A stretch of 64,000 nucleotides of DNA from Drechslerella dactyloides (GCA_020064725.1 JAGTWJ010000006.1:1240001-1304000), one strand, 5' to 3'; positions 37,848 through 50,435 are shown, counted from the first letter of the stretch. The notes: a model not told the origin generated them from the sequence alone. Translations and numbers: made by a program.

Positions 37848-39854
37848 GTTGGCGTTGTCCCGCGGATGGATTCCGTAAGCGATGAGCTGCTCCGGACGCG
37901 CCCCGGACTCGTGGATGGGCGAGCGGGAGGAGGAGGTCTGAGAGCCGGAGGGGTAGCTGGATGAGGGGTCGCTGATTGAGACCGTCGGGAGGCGCGAAGG
38001 GGTCACTGCGGTCCGGCGACGTCGATGTTCTTAAATAGAGCTGTGCTGTGGTACTGTCGGCAAAAAGTTGGGATGGAATAGAATGTGGTCCGGATGCTGG
38101 GAATGGGGTGGCTAAAATTTCGGCAACCTGGAAGAGGGTCCAAACCCAGCAGCGCGCAGCCGCCGGGCCTCACTTAGCTTGTGATCGGAGCAACGGAGAG
38201 GAAAAAAGGAAGGAAGGACCTGCCGTCATTGCATGCACGAGACTCCCTAGGTGCAGGCCTGGCCTTGCACCTTGCCGGCATGGTGTGGGGGCCATGCGGC
38301 GACATCGCGATTGGACTGAATGCACGGGGTTCTTTTTCCTGCATGCGGGGTGGGCCGATAGAAGTTCCACCTTTCAGATTAGGCGTGGATGCAGAGTTTG
38401 GAAGTTTGGCATATTTTGACGTCCAGAGGATGAATGGATCCATGCGTAACCGACTTGCCGATATGTCCGCATGGCCTTTTGTCGATATGCATATGCAGGT
38501 GTGGGGTAGTATCCCGGGGTCAGCACTCGCAGATGCGCGAGAATATCCCCCGGAGAAGGTACCCCGGACCCGTGATATCCGCTCTCGATCGCGATCAATG
38601 ATAAAGCCCGTAGTCGCTCGAGCTCTCGAGCTCGGCTGTGGTCATCGGTGGTGGACGAGGACTCTGGAGGTCTCTTGGCGTGATTACTACATGCCGTCTT
38701 CTGCTTGAGGAAAGTCGATATGTCGCAGTCGTACTGAACAGGGTAATAGCAACAAATAGCCGTTTCCCCAATATATGCGCAGGGATATATCGATATCCAT
38801 TCGCATCTGGCTTCTGGAATTCGAATATGCTGAGCATGCCCGGAACTTATCAGACGAGTTTATCGGAGAGTTGATTCTAAAGATGCATGTTGAGATGGTA
38901 GACAACGCGTCACAATGTTGGTCGGTCGTTTAAGATATGTAAACTGATATCTAAAAGGGGCTGGACTATATCTATACGGATATGTTCACGTTTCTATCTA
39001 TTTGTACAAGTCTAAAAATTGTCTAGCTATTTTCCTGGTACAAGATTGGAGATTCTGCTATTAAACATTTTAACGTCTAGTGGTCATTTGTATTTACAAT
39101 GGTTCTTTTCTTATCGACGGAATTCCAATCGTGCAGCCTCTCCTTTGGCCTGTATAAATCTATATATGGCACACCGGTATGAAATTTGCCCATGTCGTAC
39201 GGAATTCGCCCATGTTGTACACTTCGCAGACAATAACGTTGCAACAGGTGATATATATGAACTGGCGAAAAAACTCAAGAAGCTCAAAGTTTGGGTTTTA
39301 AGTGGCAATCGCGTAAAGGGTGAATTTCCACTTGGTGTCGACGCTCGTGGCGTGCGGGAGTTCATCGGGATATTCGATGTATGATGAATTGATACCCTCA
39401 GACGCTGCAGGACTTCGTTCACACGACGGTAAGAAAATCAAAAGTTTGATCAGGAAGTTTGATTTTGGCTGTGTGATGAATTTTTTAGAAGATAAGTACA
39501 GACGATCGATGATTTATGACGGGCGGTGATATAATGGGACATTCTGATAGTAATCTACACTTATCTTACTATCCTGACCAAAGACGAGATTTTGCACGCT
39601 AGAATTACATTCTGTAGTATGCAACTACTGAAAAAGCGGAGATACTGGGCCACCGAGCTAGCAAATTTCGTATCAGCTTAATATTGGAGGATATGGCCAG
39701 TATATATCTCTGATCACTTTCTTCAGATTTTCTCTGCGATTATGATGCGGTTTCCATGCAGAAGCAGCGCAGTGTATACTGGAGAAAAGAGGTTGTGGTT
39801 TTTTTTTCATTCATGGCATTTAATCGGCTTGTTCGAGTTAGTGCCCCGGCTATA
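37848..39854. other. Intergenic region, nothing recognised
   Basis: Promoter of the carnitine acetyltransferase gene and about 1.5 kb of AT-rich DNA without a credible gene. Confidence 0.5.
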
Positions 39855-39998
39855 CTAGTAGTCAGTGCCGAGACCGAGTTTGTCGGCGCAGCCCGCACAG
39901 TCCGAGGCTGGAGCTAGAGCTCCGACACAGTCGTCTGAGAAGGTCATCCGCTGCTCAGTTGCATAACAGCGACAGTTCGGCTGACACCTCTTCAAGGC
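39855..39998 (-). pseudogene. Cys-rich terminal fragment, possible small secreted protein relic
   Basis: An open frame of 47 residues ends at a stop at 39855 and reads like the end of a secreted protein: six cysteines with CxxC and CxC spacings (RCQPNCRCY ... DCVG ... DCAGCADKLG). It has no ATG. About 100 bases upstream on the same strand (40106 down) lies MMSF followed, one base out of frame, by VIAGVALGKLVK, leader-like, disrupted at a run of five T. Intervening frames are closed. It is either an unresolved multi-exon gene or a decayed one. It starts only ~40 bases after the Eaf7 stop on the same strand, which argues for a relic. Confidence 0.3.
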
Positions 39999-40148
39999 TT
40001 ACATCTAGGGACTATGATCACAGGGACCTAGTATTGGAATAAGACTATGTCTAGGGTATCTTCACAAGCTTGCCAAGAGCGACGCCAGCAATCACAAAAA
40101 TGACATCATATAATTATTCGTGTGCGTGAGAACGACTTGAAAACGACG

Positions 40149-41433
40149 TCACTTTTTGCGGGTGCTCCGTCGGACGCCGCTCCCTTTGGGGGCTTTGGCT
40201 TTCTTTCCTTTCGGAGGCACACGTGTTGACGCGACCGACCGCGAGCGCCTTGTCGAAGTTGGTGATGGAGGGTCTTCATCGCCGCTTGCCTCTTCCTCTT
40301 CCTCTTCCTGTTCGCTGGCTTCCTCGCTGCCTCCCTCAGACTCGCCGCTTTCATCCTCTTCTTCGGCAGTTTCGTCGTTCTCTACTTCTTCCTCCTCAGG
40401 TTCCTTCTTCTTGGCTGTCGGCCGACCGCGCTTGCCCTGCGGCTTCGGTTTTGTCGCGGCGGGGGCAGCGGGCTTCCCCTTGCCTTTTTTCTTCGCGTCG
40501 TCGTTATCGTCAGGAGCAGGAGTCGATTTCGCAGTTCCGGGTCCCGACTTTGCCTGCCCTGCCCTGCCTTTCCGCTTTGGGGCGACTGCCGGAGCTGGAG
40601 CGCTTGCTTCTGGATGATATTGTTAGTCGCCGTTGCTATTAGAGCTTCGCATAAACAGCAACTAGAATTACCTTCTTCCGTCACGTCGTCACTTTCTTCA
40701 TCGCCTTCCTCGCCGCCGTCTTCCTTCTGTTCTTCCTCTTCAACTTTTCGTCGCTTGGCCCCGCGCCTGGTAGTCTCAGCTTTCGTTTCCTTCTTCGCCT
40801 TCGTGGTAGCGGCTTTACGTGTACTCGTAGGAGCGGGCTTTGTAGGCTTGTCGTCTTCGACCTCTGGGGATGGCTCTGACGCGAAACAGCGCTCCATCTT
40901 CAAGAAGTAGTAATCATCCGGAAGATCGAAGTCCACGAGCGGAATGGGCGATTCGTCTGCATCATCTTGCATCTCTTCCTGAATTGGCGGCTTCTTAGCT
41001 ATTCATCCGTACTTTCGTGCCGAACTGAGTTCTAGCAAACCTGATCGTCGACGGCTTCAAGATTGTATAAGGTGGCTAGCTTTGCCCAAATGCCGGGGAT
41101 GTTTGTGTGTGTATCGGCGACGCCATGGTTCTTCATGAGATTCGCTATCGATAGCATGCGGAAGTGCTTGTGCATCCCTGTAGCAGCAGTTAGCAATTGG
41201 GCCAGCTGCGCGTGTGTAAACCGGAGGGCTGTAGTACCTGCAGGCTTCCATTTTATGATTGCTTTGAAGAGCGTAATTTCCTGCTCGTCCGTCCAGTTGT
41301 CCGGGGTCAAAACAGGTGGCAGATACTTGAACATTTCTTCAGATGGCTGCGGCTCAGAGGTCGGTCTTTGTATCGGCTTCTTTGTCTGCACGACAGCTTC
41401 TATGGCTGCGCCAGTTCGCTTCTTAGGCCCCAT
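40149..41433 (-). CDS. eaf7: NuA4 histone acetyltransferase subunit Eaf7 (CT20/MRGBP family)
   Basis: Three exons: 41433-41041, 40978-40672 and 40609-40149, 386 residues. Residues ~40-130 form the CT20/MRGBP domain: WTDEQEITLFKAIIKWKP, MHKHFRMLSIANLMKNHG, IPGIWAKLATLYNLEAVDD. This is the conserved part of Eaf7, which forms the TINTIN module with Eaf3 and Eaf5 of the NuA4 acetyltransferase. The remainder is disordered: an acidic/basic region with repeated Glu, Lys-rich AT-hook-like runs (GKRGRP) and a basic C-terminal RRSTRKK. The start at MGPKKRT (41433) is preferred; an in-frame ATG at 41589 would add 52 residues of leader-like but poorly conserved-looking sequence. It is transcribed divergently from the gamma-tubulin complex gene. 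Confidence 0.88.
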
Positions 41434-41869
41434 TATGTATCCGAAAGGCCCAAGATTGTCGATAAGTAGGCGGCGAGATTCGTCTTTGATAGGGCTGTCG
41501 TGGATGATCGTGAAGCGCTGATTGGGCGTCGATGGAAAGGTTGATGATAGCGAGAGAGTGCATTGAATGGCGCGCTGCCTCGGTCTCATACCCTAGCTTG
41601 ACAGCTGATGCGCCTCATTTCGCAACGCGTTATCGCAAGACGCCACATCCCCAAATGCTTCCCTCAGCCACAACCACCAACTGCATGGGATCCAAATACT
41701 AGTACCTGCACGCCAGGCATTATCAACCCATCCAGTCACGACGTCCCGATTCGTACGAAGTATGACACAAGTAGCATCTCTTGCTACAACCAGCGACCTT
41801 CAATAGCGCGCCGTGTACCAGCATCTGGACAGGCCATGTTCCGGAGGCACCAGCGCGTCCGCTGCTGCA
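41434..41869. promoter_or_regulatory. Shared divergent promoter of eaf7 and the gamma-tubulin complex gene
   Basis: The 436 bases between the opposed start codons (280 if Eaf7 starts at 41589) hold no gene, so both must be driven from this segment. No specific factor site was identified. Confidence 0.6.
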
Positions 41870-44800
41870 ATGGGGAGCTTCAATCCTTTCGCGCTGCCGG
41901 ATGACCTCTGGTCCCTGCCCAAGAGCGACCTTGTTGACACCCCTCCAGAAGAATCTATATTCCAGAGGGACCTGCAGAAGCGTAAGCTACCCCACTTCCA
42001 AATTAGTCAATTCATCGCATGCTAACTTAAGAGTAAAGTTTTGCAGCTTGATAGTCCTTTCAAGGAGACTGTAAATTCGGCGACGGAGAGTCTGTTTCCT
42101 GCAGCTCCATGGGGCGAGCTGTTCCAGCCGTCGAGTGTTCTGGTGCCTGAAGTACCAATACAAGGAACAGACGCGACTGAGACCGCGGAGACTGATAGCG
42201 GGATCGGCGAAGACCCATGGCTTGAAGCTTTCTCCGCGAGCTCCGAGGATAAGGTTACTCAACAACAGCTCCATAAACCATTTGTATAGGCTAACAAGCC
42301 CGGTACGCCAGGGAAATTTGATATCCTGGGAGACATTCTTGTCCAGAGATAGCTACACCCAAACAAACCCCTTCGTCACTGAATCCAAGTTGCATATCAT
42401 AGATGCGGCACTGCAGCGATATGCCGATGATGGAGTGACGGCTGACTCAAAGAAAATCATCCAAACCGATGTTTTGATATATGTTCGTACAGAGCGCAAA
42501 GGTACCAAAAGTTTATTGTAAACTTGCTAATCTTTTGTATATAGTGCTTACTCCACCTCGTGCAAGGGCGGGATTCTCTTTTGTTCCGGTTCAACACTGA
42601 GACAAGAGAGTTCGACCTGACGAAGGAAGGTCTGCGCATATCCGGCGCTTCTGTCGGTATAACAGAACGGTACGTGAGCAATGATTGCTCCAGAGATCTT
42701 CGAGATCACCGCTAAGATGGATGTTCTAGCTTGATTGCTAAGTACGTTAAGTGCGGTAATCAACTTCGATCCTTACAGCATTTCGCCGCGAATGTCTATA
42801 GCGCAGACTCAAGGTAATCGCAATATTGTAATTCTTTGCAGACATTTCAAGTGCTAATGGTAGCTCAGCGTATCGTGCAAAACCCGAGTCGCACTCGCAC
42901 ACTGCGTCCAGATCGTGGCCGTCGCAGTCCAGCACCGTCTAACAGTTTTATTCACGAGTATCCAAAGCTTACTACAACTTGAAGATCTTGTGAAAGTCCC
43001 CGCCTTGATCCTAGATGCCTTACTCAACATTGTGGAGAAGGTTAAAAACAAGAGGCTTGACTACCAGCTGCTGTCAGTTACGTTCGAGCAGATACAACAG
43101 TCGGAGTATAGGAGTGACTGGCTGCGGCAACTGCTGCTACTGATGCTGCAGAGAATTACGCATCCTTGGCTTGCGATGGTTTCAAATGCCATCGGTGTAC
43201 CGAATGAGAGAACTTTGTCAGAAGACGATATTTTTGAAGACGAGGGTTTCTTCATCGAGCTCGCTGAACCAGCTCCGCGAGACAGCGATGAAGAGCCTCA
43301 TGTGGACTTGGTAAGTTGATCGCAAGCGGATGGTGCATTGCAAATGGGGGCTAATGGGTACTTTAGGTTTTTGTCCCTAGTAACATCCCGTCGTTCCTCA
43401 TGATGGAGGAGGCGGAAAGAATCTACGAGACCGCCAGAGGTTTGAGATTGATCAGGCGGTTCTATCCGGAACATCCGCTTTTAACTGATCCTCGGAGTGA
43501 GACTCGTAAGATACGTTGGATGTTCTCGTGGGAAGATATACTAGCGTAAGAGAACCCCTGACTTCTCGAGTGTTATCATCAGACTAACGCTCTCTGTAGG
43601 ATTGACCTGGAGAGTACAGCACATGAAAAGGGACTCCAGTTTGCAATGCAATCCTTCAACCTCAGCAGAAGATCATTGCATCTAAAACCAATAATTCGTG
43701 CTCAAGGGGGCACTGAGAGCCCTTTCAAGTTTGATTGCTTCGGGAAAACAGAAGGCGAGATTCACACAGATCTTGCTGCGTCGCTGGAAATGATGAACAT
43801 TGAACCCGAACGCAAATTCGGATTTGAAGGGGCCGCAGACAATGGCCTAGGCAACGAAGCTCTGACGGTTGAACAGATACCTTCCAAACCGTCAGCGGCG
43901 GGCAAATACCCCCCTCCACTATCAATCACGTTCTCCTTATCACTGAACCCATTCCTACGAGCCCAAGCGCGCCTGACGAACATGGCCTGCATGAGGCTGC
44001 TCTTCAAAGAGCGAAATGTACGGGATCAATTCGAGCTCCTACACAGCTTTTTGCTGTTCGGCGACGGCGTGTACGTTGCACGACTCTCCGCCGCTCTCTT
44101 CAGCGAGGATCTTGCGAGCGGCGGGACCAACTCGGGCATTAGATCTGGCATCGCGGTAGGTGGATGGGGGTTACAACTAGGCATTCGGAACGACTGGCCG
44201 CCTGCATCTTCCGAGCTACGGCTGGCGCTGATGGGCATCATGGCAGACTGCTTCGCTGCGGATATCGGGAAGAGTTCAGGGTACAAAGAAAACGACGATC
44301 TACCAGGCGGTTTAAGCTTCATGGTGCGCGAAATGGAGGAAGAGGAGGAGGAGAAATGCAAGAATCCTGACTCGCTCGAGGCGCTAGATTTCCTGCAAGT
44401 TAGGTACAAGCCGGCTAGCCCCTTCGACACCGTCATCGACTCTGCGAGTCTCGTCAAATACGACCGGCTGTTCAAACATCTGCTTCGCATCATCCGCATG
44501 GTGTACGTCGTCAATCGATTGTTCGCGTACACCAACGTGGCACGGCGGGGCGAGAGAGTGACCATAAACCCTGACATCCTGCGGTTCCGTGTCGAGGCAC
44601 ATTTCTTCATCTTCACGCTGGCCAAGTACATGTTCGAAACGGGGATCGAGACCGTCTGGCGAGAATTTGCGCGCAAGCTGGATGAGATTGAGCGCCGGCT
44701 GGAACGCTACAATCTCTCCGACCGGTATGGCGAAATGGAGAGTCTCGGTCAGCTAGCCGCATATCACAACAGCTGTCTCGACCAGATGCTTTTCGCGACA

Positions 44801-45163
44801 ATGCTGCGGCTCCGACAGCAGCCCGTTCTCAACTTGATAGAGGAGATATTTACAATGGTGTTGAAATTCGCCAAGATGGTGCGGCTGCAGCATGTTGGCG
44901 TCGTAGATCCACTGACACCTACGGACGACGCGGCGTTCACAAAGCTGTACACGAAGTTCAGGAAGCGGGTGGGGATATTCATAAATGTTGCGAGAGCGTT
45001 AAGTGAGCGCCGCGGGTATGGCGGGCTGGCGAAACGGGAGTCGGATCGGAGTAAGGACTCGGTGAGGGGCCCGGGGGATGCGGCGGAGGGAGGAGCATTG
45101 GGGCAGTTATTGGTCAAGTTGGAGATGTCGACGTACTATGTTGACGCAGCGAAGAAGCTGTAG
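41870..45163 (+). CDS. Gamma-tubulin complex component (Spc97/Spc98 family, GCP5/6-like)
   Basis: Eight exons: 41870-41981, 42039-42253, 42312-42482, 42545-42669, 42730-42813, 42869-43310, 43367-43545 and 43600-45163. Introns are 54-62 bases with mostly GCTAA-type branch sites and matching phases; 963 residues. N-terminal MGSFNPFALPDDLW is typical of fungal GCP6-like (Alp16-type) proteins. GRIP1 features follow: CLLHLVQGRDSLLFRF, a SGASVG loop, PSFLMMEEAERIYETARGLRLIRRF. GRIP2 lies in the last exon: QARLTNMACMRLLFKERNVRDQFELLHSFLLFGDG, then ELRLALMGIMADCF and the helical C-terminal bundle ending near STYYVDAAKKL. It works at spindle pole bodies and microtubule organising centres. Two splice sites are atypical (AAG acceptor at 42038, GTTACT donor at 42254) but are the only choices keeping the frame. 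Confidence 0.9.
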
Positions 45164-45717
45164 CCTTTGTTTGTATATACGGGTATCTAGTTCAGTCGCC
45201 CCTACTGCTTGCAATCTCACGTATACAGTCATAGAGAAACTAATGTTGATTTGGCGGTATTATTAAAGTCGTATGAATTTTTCAAAAATGCTGACCAGCA
45301 AGTTTATAATTAAGAACAATTAATGGAAAGAAAAAAGATCCGGAACCTCCAAAGCCTGCCCGAATAAAGCTGTTGTTTCAACGCCAGACGTAGTGCCCCC
45401 CAACGCAGTTTCACGATGCATCGCGTAGTCATTAAACACATGCGTCACCGTTACAGTGCAAGTCGAGCCGGCAAGAAAATTAAAAACCCTCCGTCTGAAC
45501 CCGCATCATCGAGTGCCCCAAATTAATTTTGACGGGTGTCCATGATCACGCCACCCAGCAGAGTCAAAGAAAAGGAGTAATGACCCGAATCAGGCGCTAG
45601 CTGAAAGTTGCTCTTGCAGGCTTCAGAGCTCAATTCAAGTCGAATATGTCCCTCGATATATCTATCCCTTCAGATCTTGATAGTAAATATAGATATATTG
45701 GTAATATTTATCTATAC
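45164..45717. other. Intergenic region, nothing recognised
   Basis: Convergent 3' ends of the gamma-tubulin complex gene and the small secreted protein gene. Confidence 0.55.
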
Positions 45718-46176
45718 TTATATCAGCAGTCCGGCAGGCAGGAGTAGTAGTATACAGCCAGATATTATTCCGCCGATCAAGATAAACAGCAAAACTGCCT
45801 TTGCAACGGGCGATTGCAAGCCTGACGTTGTGAAGAATTGCTGCTGGTGAGCGTAAATCAGATCATGTAGCTGCGATAGCTCCTCCGGAGATAGAACGAT
45901 CATCCTGTCAGGATCAGCTGCTCGTGCAGCAAGGGACCGTTCTGCGAGTTCGTTTCCGGCATCTCGTTTGGTGATCCGAAGCCGTGCCACCCTGGCTATC
46001 GACAGTTTTCCCACAGTATTAGCAAGTTGGCGCATCGTTAGGGCATCTTCCTTATGGCTGTCGTGGTGGGAAGCCGCAGTCTGGTTGTTGTTTGCGCCGG
46101 GTATCGGGCCGGCCAGCGCTTGTAGGCCGAATAGCCCGGCGAGCAATAATATCGAGAGATGCTTTGAGGAGTACAT
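45718..46176 (-). CDS. Small pre-pro secreted or membrane protein, unknown function
   Basis: A single exon, 152 residues. A clear signal peptide (~1-22, LLLAGLFGLQALAGP) precedes a polar, His/Asn-rich stretch. ITKRDAG at about residue 68 is a likely Kex2 dibasic site. A segment SPEELSQLHDLIYAHQQQFF resembles a helix, and the C-terminus is a strongly hydrophobic tail (VLLFILIGGIISGCILLLLPAGLL) running to the last residue. The tail could be a membrane anchor or a GPI-attachment signal, but no clear omega site is seen. The family is unrecognised. It may be a precursor processed by Kex2 and anchored at the surface. Confidence 0.65.
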   Translation of the reverse strand: MYSSKHLSILLLAGLFGLQALAGPIPGANNNQTAASHHDSHKEDALTMRQLANTVGKLSIARVARLRITKRDAGNELAERSLAARAADPDRMIVLSPEELSQLHDLIYAHQQQFFTTSGLQSPVAKAVLLFILIGGIISGCILLLLPAGLLI

Positions 46177-49100
46177 TGCTATGCTCTGATTCGAATAATT
46201 TGGAAGCGTGTAAAAAGGGGGTTTATAAACGGGACTTTTTGGTCTTGGAGGGAATCCCGCGATTGTTATTTTAGAACGTAAAAGTTAAAGAAGGGTTCGA
46301 GAAGTGAAATTGAGGCTGGTCAACAGCAACTATGTCGATAACTGAATAATATTAACGAGCGTGGTGTAGAGCAGATGATCTCTACAAGTTAGAGTTTGGA
46401 TGATATCAGAAATCGCACGCGCCAGGCCGGCCTGGGTGCTGTTGGATAAATAGAGTCAGTTTCAATCGTGAAATAACCAGCCGATAGTCGCGAGGTCAGG
46501 ACATATATATCCGCGGCGGGGCCCTGCATAAACGAACATCGGGTAGACCGGGAAGTTTTCGCCCGTGCCGCCAGCTGTCGAAAAATGTCATGCCACTTCC
46601 TATTCTCATTCAAATTGTCTCGAAATTAAAAATGAGAAATCGCGTACGGAATACGAGCCGTGGACGTCGTACGTTCGTCTCGAAGATGGGATGGAACAGG
46701 CACAAATCCGACAATGGTTAGCCTGCACCGCTTTTGGGCAGTTGCGAACGTGTGACGAATTTCTCGACTTGGGCCGAAAATATTATCGCCTGCCCAGACG
46801 AGGGTTCTGCGGCTGGGCTCAAACTTGGCTCAAACATTGCTTCACATCAGACGTCAGAGTGGGTATCGACGTGACGACGGCCGAGTGGAATCTTGTGTTG
46901 TCTTGGCCAGCTAATGTCAAATACTTGAGTAGTCTCGGGGCCAATACTTGAGTAGAACCCCAAACACGGGATGTGGTGGGTTAACGATCGAACCCGAACA
47001 AGTTCCGACATGCATAGACCAGCGTACCATTGCGGAAGCTGATCTTGGCCTTGGCTTGTGTCCCGCCCGTGCATTCTATCGAAGTTCTACCATGATGTTC
47101 GTGCTTCTCGCTAAATGGAGGCGAGCTGCGCCAAGAGCTCTGTTTTTTTTTGTTCTAGTAGGATGTGGTATCGATACGTAATTCGACGCAAGTTTGTGCA
47201 GCGCAGGAGCACGCATGTAGCGTTAATTGCAGTATACACATCAACCCGACTAGGAAAATAATTACAAATTAACTAGGTACGTAGTACTATGCTAAGTATA
47301 TCTAGCTAACCGTAGAATGAAGGGACGATATCTATATCGAAATCTGTCCACGACGTTACGGTTTTTTCGAGGTTGTATTTCGGGACGCTTCGACATCCCC
47401 AATTCAAATGTAAGTCTCGGTTATGTCCAGAATGAGGACCCATGCAAGGCCGTCAAAGCAATAATTAACATCGTCGAGCTTGATGCTATCAATATCTTTC
47501 GCAGCACCGTAGTTCTGTTTTAGGAAGTGTTTAGATATTTAGATGCATTATCGACATCCCGAAGGACACCGCCTACTATTATACATCAACTTGGATTCTT
47601 AGTGCCCGCTCAAAGACCATTTCAGATATTAAAACAACATTATAACGTTATTCGGGGCGCAGTTCGCTGCGTCTGCGTTTTCGAGAGGGGTGAAATATCC
47701 AAGGCAGAGTGTTAATGATGAGGTAAATTGCATCACCGATTAAATAGCCTTGGGTCGCTGAGGCCAGGAGCGGCTCGACACCCTCGGAACAATTGGATTT
47801 GAATACACATTATGTGTATGGTAAATGTGCAGAACTCGAAGGTTGGTAGCTTTGAAAACCCTCAAACCTCTTGATTGGTGAATTATTGCTCGAAAGTGAG
47901 ATCAATAAAATGTAGAGATAAGATGACATCGCCAAATATTAGACAGCGCCGACGTTACTTCGGTAGTTGGTGATGATGGAATGATAGATTTCTTATCTCA
48001 GCCCAGTTTGGTGCGCACCCGGGAAACCCTGGGAGATCATTCGGCCCTAGGAGAAGGGTGTGGTCACATTCGCGAGGCAGTGTTGTTTATCGGCGCTGAA
48101 CCTGGCCAGCTGGCCCCGCTATTGGGTGTCAGTTGGTGTTGTTCTAGATGAAGAACCCGGGTGACCATTTTGGGCAATGGCACGGAAATGACTTGAACCT
48201 GGAAAATCTTGATATCCCTGGCCGGTATTAACGATGTATACGTAACATTCTCCGCCGGGAAAAATAGCACTGGATAGTAAGTCAAGTTCTGTGTCTCGTT
48301 CGTAGGCGGTGACTACATCAGTAGTATTGGGATTCGATATCCTGATTTGTAAAGCTTAATTAATTCGAGCAATGGCGACATTAGTTTACATTGTTAGCAT
48401 CATAGCAATATGGCCAATACTTTTCAGGTCCCGTCATGTCAGCACAAAGGTATGTCCGCAGCTCCATCAGCTTGCTCTATTGTCTAAAGGATTGGAATGA
48501 TCGCTCGCCGGTATTGGCTAGTTGGAAGTCTGCAGCGTTGCATTACAGCATTTGTCTTGGCAGGCAAAGCTTTGTGGCTGTGACTATTCTTAGCACCCAC
48601 CCCGGGCCTCGCGACGGATTGCATCGATTGCTACCCCACAAGGTTGTATCCACGCCCGGATCTTCCCATAATTCCCTGATGAGGCTCTGGTGCCGCGGCT
48701 GATTAAATTTTCTTTTGTCTTTTTCGATTGTGTGCTGGTAGCGTTCCGGGTTCGGTTGGGCCGGCGCATCGGTATCTCCCCGCGTCTCACGACCATGACC
48801 TCATATGGCAAGAATAGTCGATGCGACGGCCGGCCGTAAGGCTTGACCCCAGCATCATGGGCGCAGCTGAAGAAAAATCCTTTCTCAAATATATCGCATC
48901 AGCTGAGTTTTTTGGAGCATCTGGTAGAGAAGACCATACGAGATATAAGGCGTCATGGACCCTGCGCGCACGTGGAAATGTGTATATAAACTCAGGATGT
49001 CGCCCACAGATGCTTCTGAATTATCCACACAGAATATCAGCAATCATCGGCACAGCTACCTAACAAGGCTCATATATACGCCTATTCTTCCAACATTCAC

Positions 49101-49202
49101 TATATATTTTTTGTTTGGGAGCACCGCCTCTTAATTAGCTTAACAACCCCCCCATATAATCTCTACGAAAAGTCCACAGACTTAGACCGTATATATACCA
49201 AA
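46177..49202. other. 3-kb AT-rich intergenic region, nothing recognised
   Basis: Open frames are short and unconvincing. No transposon termini or RNA genes were identified. The last ~120 bases are the AT-rich promoter of the NIS1-like gene, with a TATATATA stretch ending ten bases before its ATG. Confidence 0.5.
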
Positions 49203-49637
49203 ATGCGTTTCGCCGCCATCCTCACCACTACTGTTGCTGCCTTCGGCGGTCTCTCATCTGCCATCATTTCTGGTATCTCTGTCCCAGCAACCATCAAGCC
49301 TGGTGATGGTTTCAACTTCCGCATCAACACCGCAAACTACATCCAATCAGTTTCCGATATTGCTGTCGCTATCGGAGTCGCCCCCGGCAAAGGATTTCAG
49401 GGCGCTCTTGGGCAGATCATCGACTCATTCTACCTAGGACCTGAGAAATCTAATATTGTCACCCCTATCGTCAAATGGATCCAGACGCCTTCAACTCTTG
49501 GGAAGGGCAACGTTACGCTCACTGCTACCTTCTATTCGTGCTACGGCGCCGCATCTGCGCCGACTTTGGTCACATACACCGTCCCGATTGCACTTGGGGA
49601 TGTCACGAGCACCACATATGTCACTAGCAAGCCTTAA
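49203..49637 (+). CDS. Secreted NIS1-like protein (fungal core effector family)
   Basis: A single exon, 144 residues. A signal peptide (~1-19, ending SSA) is followed by ISGISVPATIKPGDGFNFRI, then TANYIQSVSDIAVAIGVAPG and FYLGPEKSNIVTPI, the spacing seen in the NIS1 family of secreted fungal proteins. The mature part is beta-strand-rich, compatible with an immunoglobulin-like fold, with only one cysteine. NIS1, first described in Colletotrichum as necrosis-inducing, is widespread in fungi and interferes with plant pattern-recognition signalling; members also occur in non-pathogens. The assignment rests on motif recall and needs a profile search. It stands alone, flanked by gene-poor AT-rich DNA. 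Confidence 0.75.
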   Translation: MRFAAILTTTVAAFGGLSSAIISGISVPATIKPGDGFNFRINTANYIQSVSDIAVAIGVAPGKGFQGALGQIIDSFYLGPEKSNIVTPIVKWIQTPSTLGKGNVTLTATFYSCYGAASAPTLVTYTVPIALGDVTSTTYVTSKP

Positions 49638-50409
49638 CTGGAGAGCGCTAGTGACCTCACCATATCGTCGCATCACGCAAAATAACTTCCTCTTCTTATC
49701 AGGAACACCCCTGCAATCTCAGCCTCACGGTCACAACTAGCATTGGAATGGCGTTGGTTTTTTTTGGTTTTGAGTTATAGTTGTGTTTGCTATCATTGTT
49801 GTACTGTAACATTTAACACTCTCTTTCGTGAAATTTTCCATGTTACATAGACTTTGACTCAAATTTTGAGAGCGGTGTCCGCGTAAATGAAAGCATTCGC
49901 TTGAGAAAGTTTATATCAATGAATGTAGTCTACATAATTTAAGCAGAAAATGATTAGTTGTGAGCTGGGGATCTACGCCGGCTATCGTATATAAGCAACT
50001 ACTGGGTCAGCTTGGCCTCAAAAGTAGCAAATGAAGGGTTCTATAGCTTAGGTCAGCAGATCTGTATATTGAATCCGAAGTGACGATATAGGTTACTGCA
50101 TGCTGAAGGAGCCGGGTTTGAGATGTAATTGACAGCTTGAGCTTGGTCAGATGAGCAGTCGTTATAATTACTGAATTTATATTGCTGATACAAAAGTTCG
50201 CCCATCTATGGATAAATAAATGTAGATTCTCATGCACAAGTGGATGGAAAATAATCACCCGGTTCAAAAGTCTGGCCGCTTTACAAAATCTCGCTGTCCG
50301 GATGCGAAACTCAATGTATAGATCTAGTATCAGCTGATCGGTATCCGTCTATGATATTCCAAAAGCCAGTAGAAGGTTAAAATTACTACCACTAGGCATA
50401 TTGTGGAGC

Positions 50410-50435
50410 AAAATTGCTAGTTAGGTAGCAATTTT
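50410..50435. repeat. Perfect 10-bp inverted repeat, 6-base loop
   Basis: AAAATTGCTA and TAGCAATTTT flank GTTAGG. It would form a stable-looking hairpin on either strand; no gene abuts it. Confidence 0.9.

Noticed and set aside
40156..40910. Ser-rich plus-strand frames
   Set aside because: Antisense to the Glu/Lys-rich tail of Eaf7; poly-Ser is the mirror of poly-Glu codons.
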